Below are positions 17,584-25,862 of a DNA stretch of 47,349 nucleotides, piece by piece. Within the stretch, counting starts at the first letter, position 1. Every line of letters starts with the position of its first letter. Source of the stretch: CAZCEC01 sp964497615 (lineage in GTDB: Bacteria; Chloroflexota; Anaerolineae; Anaerolineales; UBA6663). The position numbers and the translations under genes were made by a program. The stretch covers positions 1 through 47,349 of the forward strand of contig CAZCEC010000050.1 in the NCBI GenBank assembly GCA_964497615.1, in the 5' to 3' direction. A model generated the notes under the pieces. That model was not told the DNA's origin. It saw only the letters and a list, made by a program, of their open reading frames with translations, and did no database searches.

Positions 17584-19752
17584 ATGCCCCTCCCCCGCCG
17601 CCTCATCGGACTCGGCCTCGCCCTGGCCGCTGGCCTGCTGCTTAGCACCCTCCTGCTGGTCGCGCTGGCCCGCCCCGCCTTCGCCCCCCCCGCCAACCCG
17701 ACCCACCCCTTCCCCGGCGCCTGCGGCGCCACCCTGCAAGCCTGCATTAACGCAGCCAGCCCCGGCGACACCATCCAGGTCCAGCCCGGCGCCTACACCG
17801 CCAGCCTGACCCTCAACAAGGCCGTCAGCCTCACCGGCGTCAGCAGCGCCACCGTCGTCATCCGCGCCCTCACCTTCCAGCGCGTGCTCACCGTCACCGG
17901 CGCCGCCGTCAACAGCAGCGTCGTCATCTCCGGCCTGACCCTAAGCGGCGGGCAACTGCTCTCCGGCTGCCCCGCCGCCTGCCGCGGCGCGGGGGTGCTC
18001 GTCACCGGCACCGCCCAGCCCTTGTTCGTGAACGTCACCCTCAGCGGCAACGTCAGCTTCGGGTCGGGCGGCGGGCTGTACGCCCACGCCGGCAGCCCGC
18101 TCGTCCTGGTCAACAGCGTGGTGCGCGGCAACCTGGCCGGCCTGGGCGGCGGCGGGGCGTATGTGGTGGGCGCGGCCAGCCTGGCGGACGGGCGCTTCGA
18201 GAACAATCAGTGCACCCAAGCCGGCTGCACCGGCGGCGGCCTGCGCGCCGGGAGCCTGGCGCTGACCGAAACCGATTTCATCAACAACGCCGCCAACGGC
18301 GACGGCGGCGGGGCCTGGTCGTTTGGCGCGGCCCACAGCACTGGCGGGCTGTTCCTGCTCAACCAGTGCACCTACTTCGCCGGCTGTCACGGCGGCGGGC
18401 TGCACGCGGCGGGCGCGCTGTGGCTGACTGACACCACCTTTATCGCAAACACCGTTGTCGAACGTGGCGGCGGCGCCCACACCCTCGGCGATGCTGTCGT
18501 GAGCGGCGGCCTGTTCCTGACCAACGAGAGCGAGGCGAGCGGTGGCGGGTTGTACGTCACGGGCCGGCTGACCATGACCGGTGCCCAATTCATCAACAAC
18601 GAGACGGGCGGATCCGGCGCGGGCGGCGGCGCCTATGCCTTCATCGCCAGCCTCACCGGCGGGCTGTTCCAACAAAACTCAGCGTCGCTTGGCGGCGGAA
18701 TCGCTGCCGCTTCGCTCCATCTGACGGATACTCACATTCTCAGCAATTCCGTGTCTGCCGGTGGACGCGGCGGCGGCGCGAGCGTCGTTTCCGCTCACCT
18801 GCTGGGCGGGCTGTTTCAAGGCAACCTGGCCGCCGGAACCGAGGGCGGCGGGCTGCATGCCACCGCCAGCTTGCTGATGACCGCCACCCAGTTTATTAGC
18901 AACACCGCTGGCCAGGATGGCGGCGGCGCCTGGGCCGAAGAGGCCAGCCTGACGGGCGGCTTATTCCAGGGCAACGTGAGCGACCACGGGTGGGGCGGCG
19001 GGCTGTTCGTCGATGATGGGGCGGCCGTGAATGGCACGCGGTTTCTCGGGAACGCGTGCACCGGACGGGGTGGGGGGTTGTTCCTCAATGCCGCCGATGG
19101 CGCAGGCGCCACTGTGAGCCAGGCCATGTTTCAGGGCAATCGCTGCAGTTCCAGCGGCGCGTCGGGCGGCGGGCTGAGCAGCTACGGGGTTGTGTGGGTG
19201 ACGGGCACGCAGTTCATCAGCAATTCAGCCACCTTGGGCGGCGGCGCCTACCTGGCCGGCCAGGTGACCAACAGCCTGTTCGCCGCCAACCGCGCCCAGT
19301 TCGGGCCAGCCATCTACGTGGATGGTAATGCGCTCCTGCGGCACAACACCATCGCCAGCGCCACCCTGGCCAGCGGCAGCGCCATCTACGTTACTGCCGG
19401 CACCGTCACGGCGATCAACAACCTGTTCAGCCTGTACACCATCGGACTGGAGAACGGCGGCGGCACGCTCATTGAGAACGCCAACTTGTTCGACAGCGTG
19501 ATCCTGCCGCTCTCTGGCACCATCACCAGCGGCGGCAGCAGCCTCCTCAACGGCCAGGCCGCCTTCGTGAATGCCGCTGGCGGCGACTTCCGCCTTTCCG
19601 AAGACTCAGACGCCATCGACGCTGGCTTCAACGCCGGGGTGAGCGTGGACGCCTTTGGCAACCCGCGCCCGCTGGGGCTGGGGTACGACATCGGCTTTCA
19701 CGAGTTTGGGCTGGGACAGCGGCTGTTCCTGCCGTTCGTGAGAAGGAATTGA
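17584..19752 (+). CDS. Secreted right-handed beta-helix (Pmp-like repeat) protein
   Basis: A 722-residue exported protein. I start it at the ATG at 17584, which has GGAG 6 bases upstream and begins directly with a signal peptide (PLPRRLIGLGLALAAG... ending AFA near residue 35); ATG 17566 is possible. The body begins with GATLQACINAASPGDTIQV, the usual entry of a parallel beta-helix, and then repeats GGG(L/A)..., TxFxxN and GGLFxxN units through residue 620, like polymorphic outer-membrane protein repeats. The extreme C-terminus is LFLPFVRRN, similar to a tail common in secreted Chloroflexota proteins. It may bind polysaccharide or surfaces. It is followed one base later by another secreted repeat protein. 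Confidence 0.82.
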   Translation: MPLPRRLIGLGLALAAGLLLSTLLLVALARPAFAPPANPTHPFPGACGATLQACINAASPGDTIQVQPGAYTASLTLNKAVSLTGVSSATVVIRALTFQRVLTVTGAAVNSSVVISGLTLSGGQLLSGCPAACRGAGVLVTGTAQPLFVNVTLSGNVSFGSGGGLYAHAGSPLVLVNSVVRGNLAGLGGGGAYVVGAASLADGRFENNQCTQAGCTGGGLRAGSLALTETDFINNAANGDGGGAWSFGAAHSTGGLFLLNQCTYFAGCHGGGLHAAGALWLTDTTFIANTVVERGGGAHTLGDAVVSGGLFLTNESEASGGGLYVTGRLTMTGAQFINNETGGSGAGGGAYAFIASLTGGLFQQNSASLGGGIAAASLHLTDTHILSNSVSAGGRGGGASVVSAHLLGGLFQGNLAAGTEGGGLHATASLLMTATQFISNTAGQDGGGAWAEEASLTGGLFQGNVSDHGWGGGLFVDDGAAVNGTRFLGNACTGRGGGLFLNAADGAGATVSQAMFQGNRCSSSGASGGGLSSYGVVWVTGTQFISNSATLGGGAYLAGQVTNSLFAANRAQFGPAIYVDGNALLRHNTIASATLASGSAIYVTAGTVTAINNLFSLYTIGLENGGGTLIENANLFDSVILPLSGTITSGGSSLLNGQAAFVNAAGGDFRLSEDSDAIDAGFNAGVSVDAFGNPRPLGLGYDIGFHEFGLGQRLFLPFVRRN

Positions 19753-19753
19753 C

Positions 19754-22435
19754 ATGTCCACGATCCGCCTGACCGTTCTGCTTGCCTTGCTCGCCTTGCT
19801 CACCAGCGCCACCGGCGCCACCGCCCAAGATGGCGGCCCGACTTCGCCAGCCGGCCCCGGCGACCCCGGCGGCGGGCTGAGCGTGGCCGCCTTGCCCGGC
19901 ACCGGCTTCACCTATGCCGGTGAACTCAAGCATGGCGGCAGCCCCGTCAACAGCGCTTGCGACTTTCGCGTCAGCCTGTGGGATGCGGTCTCATCCGGCG
20001 CGCAGGTGGGCGGCACCGAGACCCTGGCGAATGTCCCCGTCGCCGAGGGGCGCTTCACGTTACTACTCAACAGCACGGGCCTGTTTGGAGCGCGGGCCTT
20101 CGACGGCAGCGCGCGCTGGTTGAATATCGCCGTGCGCTGCCCGGCGGGGAGCGGCAGCTTCGAGACTCTCAGCCCGCGCCAGGCAGTGACGCCCGCGCCT
20201 TTGGCCCTGGCCCTGCCCGGCCTGCGCACCGAGCAGAACGCCACCAGCCCCAACATCATCGGCGGCTACATTAGCAACACGGTGGGCGTGGGCGTGGTGG
20301 GCGCGGTGATCGCGGGCGGGGGCGGGCCGGGGGTGAACCAGGTGAGCGGCAACCACGGCACGGTGGGCGGGGGCACGGGCAACACCGCCAGCGCCCAGAA
20401 CGCGACGGTGAGCGGCGGCGCGGGCAACTTCGCCAGCGCCCTGCACGCCACGGTGGGGGGCGGCCAGCTCAATGTCGCCAGCGGGCTGGCGGCCACGGTT
20501 GCGGGCGGTCAGCTCAATGTCGCCAGCGGCCATACCGCCACCGTGGGCGGCGGCCAGCTCAATCTCGCCAGCGGCCTCTACGCCATGGTCGGTGGCGGCT
20601 CCAGCAACATCGCCAGCAACTTCTACGCCACGGTGGGCGGCGGCACGGGCAACACTACCAGCGGGCAGAACGCCACCGTGAGCGGCGGCGCGGGCAACTT
20701 CGCCAGCGCCCTGCACGCCACGGTGGGCGGCGGCCAGTTCAACCTCGCCAATGCGCTGGCAGCCACGGTCGGCGGCGGCCAGCTCAACCTTGCGACGAAC
20801 GCGCACGCCACGGTCGGCGGCGGCGGCAGCAACACGGCCAGCGGCGACCGGGCCACCGTGAGCGGCGGCTTCGTCAACACCGCCAGCGGCGCCGGCGCGA
20901 CGGTGGGCGGCGGCGGCTGGAATGGCGCCAGCACGGACGGCAACCGCGCGGCTGCCATTGCCAGCACGGTTGGCGGCGGCTGGGGCAACGTGGTCACCAC
21001 CACGGCCAGCTACGGCACCATCGCCGGCGGCGACAACAACACCGCCAGCGGGCAGAACGCCACGGTGGGCGGCGGCTCCGGCAACACCGCCAGCGGGCAG
21101 AACGCCACGGTGGGCGGCGGCTCCGACAACATCGCCAGCGGCAACAGCGCCACGGTGGGCGGCGGCGGCGGCTTCAACGTTGCCAGCGGCGGCGGCGCCA
21201 CGATTGGCGGGGGCTGGGAAAACACCGCCAGCGGCATCCGGGCCACCGTGAGCGGCGGATGGGCCAACACCGCCAGCGGCGACTTGGCCACCGTGAGCGG
21301 CGGCTTCGACAACACCGCCAGCGGCTATGCGGCCACGGTGGGCGGCGGATTCGACAATGGCGTCGCCTTGACCGGAACCACCGTGAGCGGCGGGCAGGGC
21401 AACATCGCCATCAACTTCTATGCCACGGTGGGCGGCGGCTGGGAAAACACCGCCACCGGCGGCAATGCCACGGTGGGCGGCGGATTCAACAATACCGCCA
21501 GCGGCAACTCGGCCGCGCTGGGCGGCGGGATTGGCAATATCGCCAGCGGCGACTTGGCCACGGTGGGCGGCGGCGTGGGCAACACCGCCAGCGGCGGCAG
21601 CGCCACGGTGTGCGGCGGCTCCGACAACCTCGCCAACTCAGACTTTTCCGTCGTCTGCGGCGGGTCGGGCAACCTGGCCAGCGGCTATGCGGCCAGCATT
21701 GGTGGCGGCGTGGGCAACACCGCCAGCGGCGACTACGCCGCCGTGGCGGGCGGGGCGGACAACGCGGCTACCGGTGCGTATAGCTTCGCGGCTGGGCGCA
21801 ACGCCGTGGCCCAGCACCCCGGCGCGTTCGTCTGGGCCGGCGACAGCGACACGCCGGTCGAGTCCAGCGTGCCCAACCAGTTCCTGGTGCAGGCCGCCGG
21901 TGGCGTCTTGCTGGCGGCTGACGAGGCAGGCGCGACCGGCTGTGCCCTCGCGGCGGGCGGCGGGACGTGGAACTGCACCTCCGACCGCAGCGCCAAGGCC
22001 AACTTTGCGCCGGTAGATGGGGTGGCAATCTTAAATACCCTGGCCGGCCTCCCGATTGAAACCTGGAACTTCAACACGCAAGACGAGTCGATCCGCCACC
22101 TGGGGCCGATGGCGCAGGATTGGTATGCGGCCTTTGGCCTGGGCGAGGGCGCAACCACCATCAGCGCGGTGGATGCGGACGGCGTGGCGCTGGCCGCCAT
22201 CCAGGGGCTGTACACGGTGGTGCAGGCGCAGGACAGCGAGATTGCGGCGCTGCGCGCGTCGAACGCCGGCCTGAGCGCCCGCGTGGCGGCGCTGGAAAAG
22301 GGCGCGGCTCCGGCCCAACCGGGCGCCGCCCTGCCGTGGCTGCCCTGGGCCTTGGTGGCGGGGTTGGGCTTGCTGAACGCAGGCGGGCTGGCGGGCTATG
22401 CGCTGGCGCGGCGGCGAGCGGCGGCTGGCGATTAG
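19754..22435 (+). CDS. Secreted beta-roll protein with S74 self-cleaving chaperone domain and C-terminal anchor
   Basis: An 893-residue protein with AAGGAA 5 bases before its ATG. It has a signal peptide (1-25), a domain at about 48-160 (FTYAGELKHGGSPVNSACDF...), and 31 repeats of about 15 residues (ATVGGGxxNxASGxx, residues 202-675) that resemble YadA-like left-handed beta-roll heads. Residues 735-835 form a Peptidase_S74 intramolecular chaperone: S743-D744 and K748 match the Ser/Lys dyad that cuts between Ser and Asp in phage tailspike chaperones. A short coiled coil (825-852) and a final membrane helix with an Arg-rich end (about 860-890) follow. Known family behaviour is trimerisation and autocleavage. 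Release of the roll from the cell is my inference. Confidence 0.85.
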   Translation: MSTIRLTVLLALLALLTSATGATAQDGGPTSPAGPGDPGGGLSVAALPGTGFTYAGELKHGGSPVNSACDFRVSLWDAVSSGAQVGGTETLANVPVAEGRFTLLLNSTGLFGARAFDGSARWLNIAVRCPAGSGSFETLSPRQAVTPAPLALALPGLRTEQNATSPNIIGGYISNTVGVGVVGAVIAGGGGPGVNQVSGNHGTVGGGTGNTASAQNATVSGGAGNFASALHATVGGGQLNVASGLAATVAGGQLNVASGHTATVGGGQLNLASGLYAMVGGGSSNIASNFYATVGGGTGNTTSGQNATVSGGAGNFASALHATVGGGQFNLANALAATVGGGQLNLATNAHATVGGGGSNTASGDRATVSGGFVNTASGAGATVGGGGWNGASTDGNRAAAIASTVGGGWGNVVTTTASYGTIAGGDNNTASGQNATVGGGSGNTASGQNATVGGGSDNIASGNSATVGGGGGFNVASGGGATIGGGWENTASGIRATVSGGWANTASGDLATVSGGFDNTASGYAATVGGGFDNGVALTGTTVSGGQGNIAINFYATVGGGWENTATGGNATVGGGFNNTASGNSAALGGGIGNIASGDLATVGGGVGNTASGGSATVCGGSDNLANSDFSVVCGGSGNLASGYAASIGGGVGNTASGDYAAVAGGADNAATGAYSFAAGRNAVAQHPGAFVWAGDSDTPVESSVPNQFLVQAAGGVLLAADEAGATGCALAAGGGTWNCTSDRSAKANFAPVDGVAILNTLAGLPIETWNFNTQDESIRHLGPMAQDWYAAFGLGEGATTISAVDADGVALAAIQGLYTVVQAQDSEIAALRASNAGLSARVAALEKGAAPAQPGAALPWLPWALVAGLGLLNAGGLAGYALARRRAAAGD
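20358..21780 (+). repeat. 31 tandem 45-bp units coding the beta-roll
   Basis: Units encode ATVGGGxxNxASGxx with period 15 residues; some pairs are nearly identical in DNA (units at 20397-20460 and 20680-20730), which suggests unequal recombination. Two units (near 21600-21660) carry cysteine at the same repeat position. Confidence 0.85.
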
Positions 22436-22496
22436 CAGGCCGCCAGGCGCCAGGCAGCGTGGTCGGGCAGCCTGGGCAGCCGCGGCGGACGGTGGT

Positions 22497-23609
22497 TCAG
22501 CCCCACACGGCGCGGGCCGTCTCTGCAATCGTGCGCAGCTTGCGGACTTCGTCATCCACGCTGAGGGCGTTGCCGATGACGGAGGTGGCAAAGCCGCACT
22601 GCGGGCTGAGGGCCAGCCGTTCGAGGGGCACGTAGCGGCTGGCCTCCGCAAGGCGGGTGCGCAGTTCGGCCACCGTCTCCTGGCGCGGGCTTTTGGTCGT
22701 CACCAATCCCAGCACCACCACCTTGTCGTCGGGCACCTCGCGCAACGGCTCAAAGCCGCCCGAGCGCTCGTCATCGTATTCCAGCAGCAGGCGCTGAACG
22801 TTGACGCCCTGGAAGATGGGTTTCGCGATCAAGTCGTAGCCGCCCGCCACCAGCCAGCGGCTGCCCTGGTTGCCCCGGCACAGGTGCATTGAAACAGTGA
22901 CGTTGGGAAACCCGGCGATGACGGCGTTGTCGAGCGCGATGCCCTGGGCCAGCCACCGCTCCAGGGTCCAGCCGCGCGACTCGTAGAACCGGCGCGTCTG
23001 CGGATCGAGTAGGAGGGGATAGTGCGGGGCGTCGAGTTGGATGTAGGTGCAGCCCAGCCGCGCCAGCTCGGCCACTTCGTCGCGCAGCAGGTCCACCACG
23101 TCGGCCAGAAAGCTGTCGAGCGTGGGATACACGCCGCCCGACAGCTCCGGCTGCCAGAAGTTGGCGTACAGGCTGGGACTGGTGAGGGTGACCTTCTTGA
23201 CCGCGCGCGCAGGCCGGCCGCGCAGATAGGTGAATTCCTCCGCGCACAGGTGGCGCTTGCGGCGCAGCTTGCCGGTGACACCCAGCCGCGCCGGGCGGGC
23301 GGTGCTCTTGTCGCCCACAGTTTCATCGCCCTGCCAGTCGCCCCACAGGAAGGCGTCAAGGTCCCACTCGCCAAAGCCTTCCACCGCCTCGGGCAGTTGG
23401 CTCTGGAACGACAGCCGCCGCATCTCGCCGTCGGTCAGCACGTCCAGCCCGGCGTCGTCCTGCAGGGCCACCGCCCAATCCACCGCCCGGTCCTCGGCGG
23501 CCTTGAACTCGGCGGGGGTCAGGCGGCCGAGGGCATAGGCCGCCCGCGCCGCCAGCAATTCGGGCGGGCGCAATAAGCTGCCGACGACATCGGTACGCGG
23601 GATAGTCAT
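22497..23609 (-). CDS. MetE C-terminal-like cobalamin-independent methionine synthase family protein
   Basis: A 370-residue TIM-barrel protein of the Meth_synt_2 family. I start at the ATG at 23607-23609 (MTIPRTDVVGSLLRP), which matches the family start, rather than the longer frame. It opens with the GS(L)LRP phosphate-binding-like motif and has zinc-ligand positions H242 and C244 (HLCRGN) and C338 (PQCGFAT), with QLDAPHY in the usual acidic substrate strand. It lacks the N-terminal half of MetE, so it may use another methyl donor, for example a corrinoid or small-molecule thiol substrate. Known short relatives include 'core' methionine synthases; whether this is one cannot be told from sequence alone. 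Confidence 0.85.
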   Translation of the reverse strand: MTIPRTDVVGSLLRPPELLAARAAYALGRLTPAEFKAAEDRAVDWAVALQDDAGLDVLTDGEMRRLSFQSQLPEAVEGFGEWDLDAFLWGDWQGDETVGDKSTARPARLGVTGKLRRKRHLCAEEFTYLRGRPARAVKKVTLTSPSLYANFWQPELSGGVYPTLDSFLADVVDLLRDEVAELARLGCTYIQLDAPHYPLLLDPQTRRFYESRGWTLERWLAQGIALDNAVIAGFPNVTVSMHLCRGNQGSRWLVAGGYDLIAKPIFQGVNVQRLLLEYDDERSGGFEPLREVPDDKVVVLGLVTTKSPRQETVAELRTRLAEASRYVPLERLALSPQCGFATSVIGNALSVDDEVRKLRTIAETARAVWG

Positions 23610-23616
23610 ATGGGGA

Positions 23617-23720
23617 TTTAACCACAAAGCCACGAAGACGCGAAGGGGCACGAAGGGATGGAAGGAAAGAGAAAGATGACTTCGTGATCCTTTGTGCCTT
23701 TGCGTCTTCGTGGTAAAGGG
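23617..23720. repeat. CACGAAG-type dispersed repeat, inverted pair (copy C)
   Basis: The left arm (23617-23657) contains ACCACAAAGCCACGAAGACG; the right arm (23678-23720) is its imperfect reverse complement. The 20-base centre is all purine apart from few bases, equivalent on the other strand to the pyrimidine centre of copy B. It occupies the gap between the MetE-like gene and the membrane protein gene. Confidence 0.7.
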
Positions 23721-23724
23721 CCTC

Positions 23725-24225
23725 TCAATAGCCCAGGCGCTTTAGCCCCTGCCCCGCCCCCCAGCCAAGGATCATCGCCACCAGGCCGGCCAGCACGGCG
23801 GCGGTAGTGTTGATGCCCAGGCTCAGGTCCGGCATCAGCCACACGGCTGCCGCCGACGCCAGCAGTAAGCCCCCAGCCGCGCCGCCCGCGCCCGCCGCCA
23901 CCGCCGCCATGCCCGTCAGCCCGCCGCGCCGCTCGCGCCAGGCGATCCCCAGCGCCAGCACCAGCCGCTGCTTGATGACGGCCTCCAGGCCGTAGAAGAA
24001 ACCGAGCACACCGGCCAGGGCGGCCAGCCCGGTGGCGTTCAGCGCGGCGGCCGGGTTGGGCCAGGCAATCATGGCCGGCAGCCAGGCCGAGCCATAGTAG
24101 TACACGGCGGAGGTGGCCAGGCCAATGCAGATGACGGCGGCAATGCCGGCCAGGGCCGCTTCCAGCAAGTAGGCAAAACGGCGGGCCGGGGCGGGCGCGG
24201 GGGTGGGGGCGGGTTGAGTGGTCAT
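23725..24225 (-). CDS. Conserved membrane protein, four helices
   Basis: A 166-residue protein starting at the ATG at 24223-24225 (MTTQPAPTPAPAP); an upstream in-frame start is less likely because of its unrelated leader. A Pro/Ala-rich N-terminus of about 18 residues is followed by four hydrophobic stretches (about residues 20-50, 60-80, 105-130 and 140-160). The loop contains WRERRGG. I do not recognise a family and see no catalytic motif. Confidence 0.6.
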   Translation of the reverse strand: MTTQPAPTPAPAPARRFAYLLEAALAGIAAVICIGLATSAVYYYGSAWLPAMIAWPNPAAALNATGLAALAGVLGFFYGLEAVIKQRLVLALGIAWRERRGGLTGMAAVAAGAGGAAGGLLLASAAAVWLMPDLSLGINTTAAVLAGLVAMILGWGAGQGLKRLGY

Positions 24226-24257
24226 GACCGGACAATGTGCAACTTGGGTGCCAGCCG

Positions 24258-24749
24258 TCACTCGTCCTTCAGCGCCCGCAGCGCCCGCAGGGTGGCCAGG
24301 TGCAGCTTGTCCTTGTCGCGCCCGGCCGCCTCCTTGGCGCGGATCAGGCCGTCGAGGCCCAGCACCATCAGGCGCTGGCCGTCGATCTCGATGGGTTCCG
24401 CGAGGGCCAGCACCTGCTCGTATTCGCCCAGGCCGCTCACCGTTCCCATCAGGTCAACCCGGCCATAGTCTGTTTGCAGTCCCAGGTTTTGGGTGAGCGG
24501 CAGGTCCTGGTAGTCCAGCATCGCTGCGCGCAGCGCGGGCGAGTGCGGGGCCAAAGCCCGGCACAGCTTGGCTATCGTGCCCTCGTCGCGCCGGTAACAA
24601 ATGTCCAGATCAAAGGTAAGGTAGTCCGCACCGTGAAGCGTCATCGCGACGCCGCCAATGAAGACGATGTCGGCCTGGGCCCCTGCTACAGCACGAACTA
24701 ACAGGTCAAGGCGTGCCTCGGATGGATCTGGCGTGGAGATCATTGGCAT
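24258..24749 (-). CDS. AbiEii/MNT-type nucleotidyltransferase
   Basis: A 163-residue protein with the nucleotidyltransferase core: G32-G33 (IGGVAMTLHG) followed by the catalytic acidic pair D47 and D49 in TFDLDI, a third acidic position in GRVDLM, and a conserved AKEAAGRDKDKLHL helix. This is the arrangement of AbiEii/DUF1814-like and MNT-like enzymes, several of which act as toxins by adding nucleotides to RNA or protein. A 68-residue gene ends 9 bases upstream and is probably its partner. Toxicity is not shown; some members are housekeeping or orphan enzymes. Confidence 0.8.
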   Translation of the reverse strand: MPMISTPDPSEARLDLLVRAVAGAQADIVFIGGVAMTLHGADYLTFDLDICYRRDEGTIAKLCRALAPHSPALRAAMLDYQDLPLTQNLGLQTDYGRVDLMGTVSGLGEYEQVLALAEPIEIDGQRLMVLGLDGLIRAKEAAGRDKDKLHLATLRALRALKDE

Positions 24750-24758
24750 GAATGCAAG

Positions 24759-24965
24759 CTAAAGGCGCTTCGCCTGGCGCAGCATCCGCGCCATCCGAAC
24801 GGCGCTCTGCAAGCCTGCCAATCGTTGCTCGGGCGTTAGCTTCAGATACCACCGCAGGTGCTCCACATCCACCCCAAAGCGCACTGCCTCGCGCAGGGCC
24901 GCCTCGCACTCTGCTGCACTCATCCGCCCAGGCTTCGACCCGCTTTGTGGCTGACTGGTGTCCAT
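24759..24965 (-). CDS. Small helical partner of the nucleotidyltransferase (putative antitoxin)
   Basis: A 68-residue, basic, helical protein containing VEHLRWYLKLTPEQRLAGL, a motif shared by small proteins that often precede nucleotidyltransferase genes. It starts at the ATG at 24963-24965 and ends 9 bases before the nucleotidyltransferase, so both are likely one transcript. Its upstream region consists almost entirely of a dispersed repeat arm. Antitoxin function is inferred from context only. Confidence 0.65.
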   Translation of the reverse strand: MDTSQPQSGSKPGRMSAAECEAALREAVRFGVDVEHLRWYLKLTPEQRLAGLQSAVRMARMLRQAKRL

Positions 24966-24968
24966 CTC

Positions 24969-25010
24969 TTGCCCTTCGTGTCCCTTCGCGTCCTCGTGAC
25001 TTCGTGGTGG
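24969..25010. repeat. CACGAAG-type dispersed repeat, single arm (copy D)
   Basis: Reading the minus strand it starts CCACCACGAAGTCACGAGG and continues with GCGAAG and CACGAAG units. It fills the 48-base gap between the rhodanese gene and the nucleotidyltransferase partner. Confidence 0.6.
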
Positions 25011-25013
25011 CGA

Positions 25014-25859
25014 TCAATCACCGGTTGCCACTGGCCGCGAGGGGTCGCTGATCCATTCGCTCCACGAGCCGGCATAGAGTTTCGCGCCCGGCAGCCCGGC
25101 CGCTTCCAACGCCAGCACCGCCTGGGCCGCAGCCACGCCCGAGCCGCAGTAGGCCGCCACGCGCTCCGGCGGCGTGTCGCCCAGGCGCGCCCGCAGCCGG
25201 GCTGCCAGTTCCTCGCGCGGGCGCAGGGTGCCCTCCGGCCCCAGCGCTTCCTGGATGAAGAAGTTCACCGCGCCGGGGATGCGGCCGGCCACCGGGTCAA
25301 TCGGCTCCACCTCGCCGCGGAAGCGCGCCGGGGCGCGGGCATCCACCACGCGCCAGGCCGGGTCCTGCCGCACCTGCTCGATCTCATCGGCGCTGAGCCA
25401 CAGTTCGCGCCGGGGCTTGGGGACAAAGGTGCGGGGCGCGCGCTGGGGCGCCTCCATCGTGAGGGGCAGGCCAGCCCTAGTCCAACTGGCGAGGCCGCCG
25501 TCGAGCACGGCCGCCGCGTCGTGGCCCAGCCAGCGCAAGAGCCACCACAGCCGCGCCCCGTAGATGCTGCCGTTTTGGTCGTAGGCGACAACCTGCGTGC
25601 CCTGGCCGATGCCCCAGCGCCCCAGGGTCTCGGCCAGCCGCGCCGGGTGCGGCAGGAGGTGGCGGCCGTTGGTGCCGGTCTTGGGGCCGCTCAGGTCGCG
25701 GTCCAGGTGGGCATAGGCCGCGCCGGGGAGGTGGCCGAGGGCGTACTCGCGCTCGCCCCAGTCCGTGTCGCCCAGGTCGAAGCGGCAATCCACGATCACC
25801 CAGGCGGGGTCGGTCAAGTGTTGGGACAGCGTTTCAGCGGAGATGAGGGTGGTGAACAT
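25014..25859 (-). CDS. sseA: Thiosulfate/3-mercaptopyruvate sulfurtransferase (double rhodanese)
   Basis: A 281-residue protein with two rhodanese domains. The N-terminal domain (about 1-125) is inactive; the C-terminal domain (150-275) carries the catalytic cysteine C238 in the loop CGSGVAA. CGSGV(T/A)A is the form associated with 3-mercaptopyruvate sulfurtransferase, CRKGVT with thiosulfate sulfurtransferase, so the former is slightly favoured. Landmarks such as YALGHLPGA, DGGLASW and GRIPGAVNF are all present. It lies 3 bases after the dienelactone hydrolase stop, so the two are probably co-transcribed. Confidence 0.92.
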   Translation of the reverse strand: MFTTLISAETLSQHLTDPAWVIVDCRFDLGDTDWGEREYALGHLPGAAYAHLDRDLSGPKTGTNGRHLLPHPARLAETLGRWGIGQGTQVVAYDQNGSIYGARLWWLLRWLGHDAAAVLDGGLASWTRAGLPLTMEAPQRAPRTFVPKPRRELWLSADEIEQVRQDPAWRVVDARAPARFRGEVEPIDPVAGRIPGAVNFFIQEALGPEGTLRPREELAARLRARLGDTPPERVAAYCGSGVAAAQAVLALEAAGLPGAKLYAGSWSEWISDPSRPVATGD

Positions 25860-25862
25860 GAC

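Noticed and set aside
20358..21780. Regular 45-bp repeats that could be mistaken for a CRISPR array
   Set aside because: They keep one open reading frame, have no variable spacers and encode a beta-roll.
24706..25017. 103-codon minus-strand frame overlapping the small partner of the nucleotidyltransferase
   Set aside because: The frame at 24759-24965 has the recognisable TPEQRL motif and correct spacing to the downstream gene; this one is a shadow.
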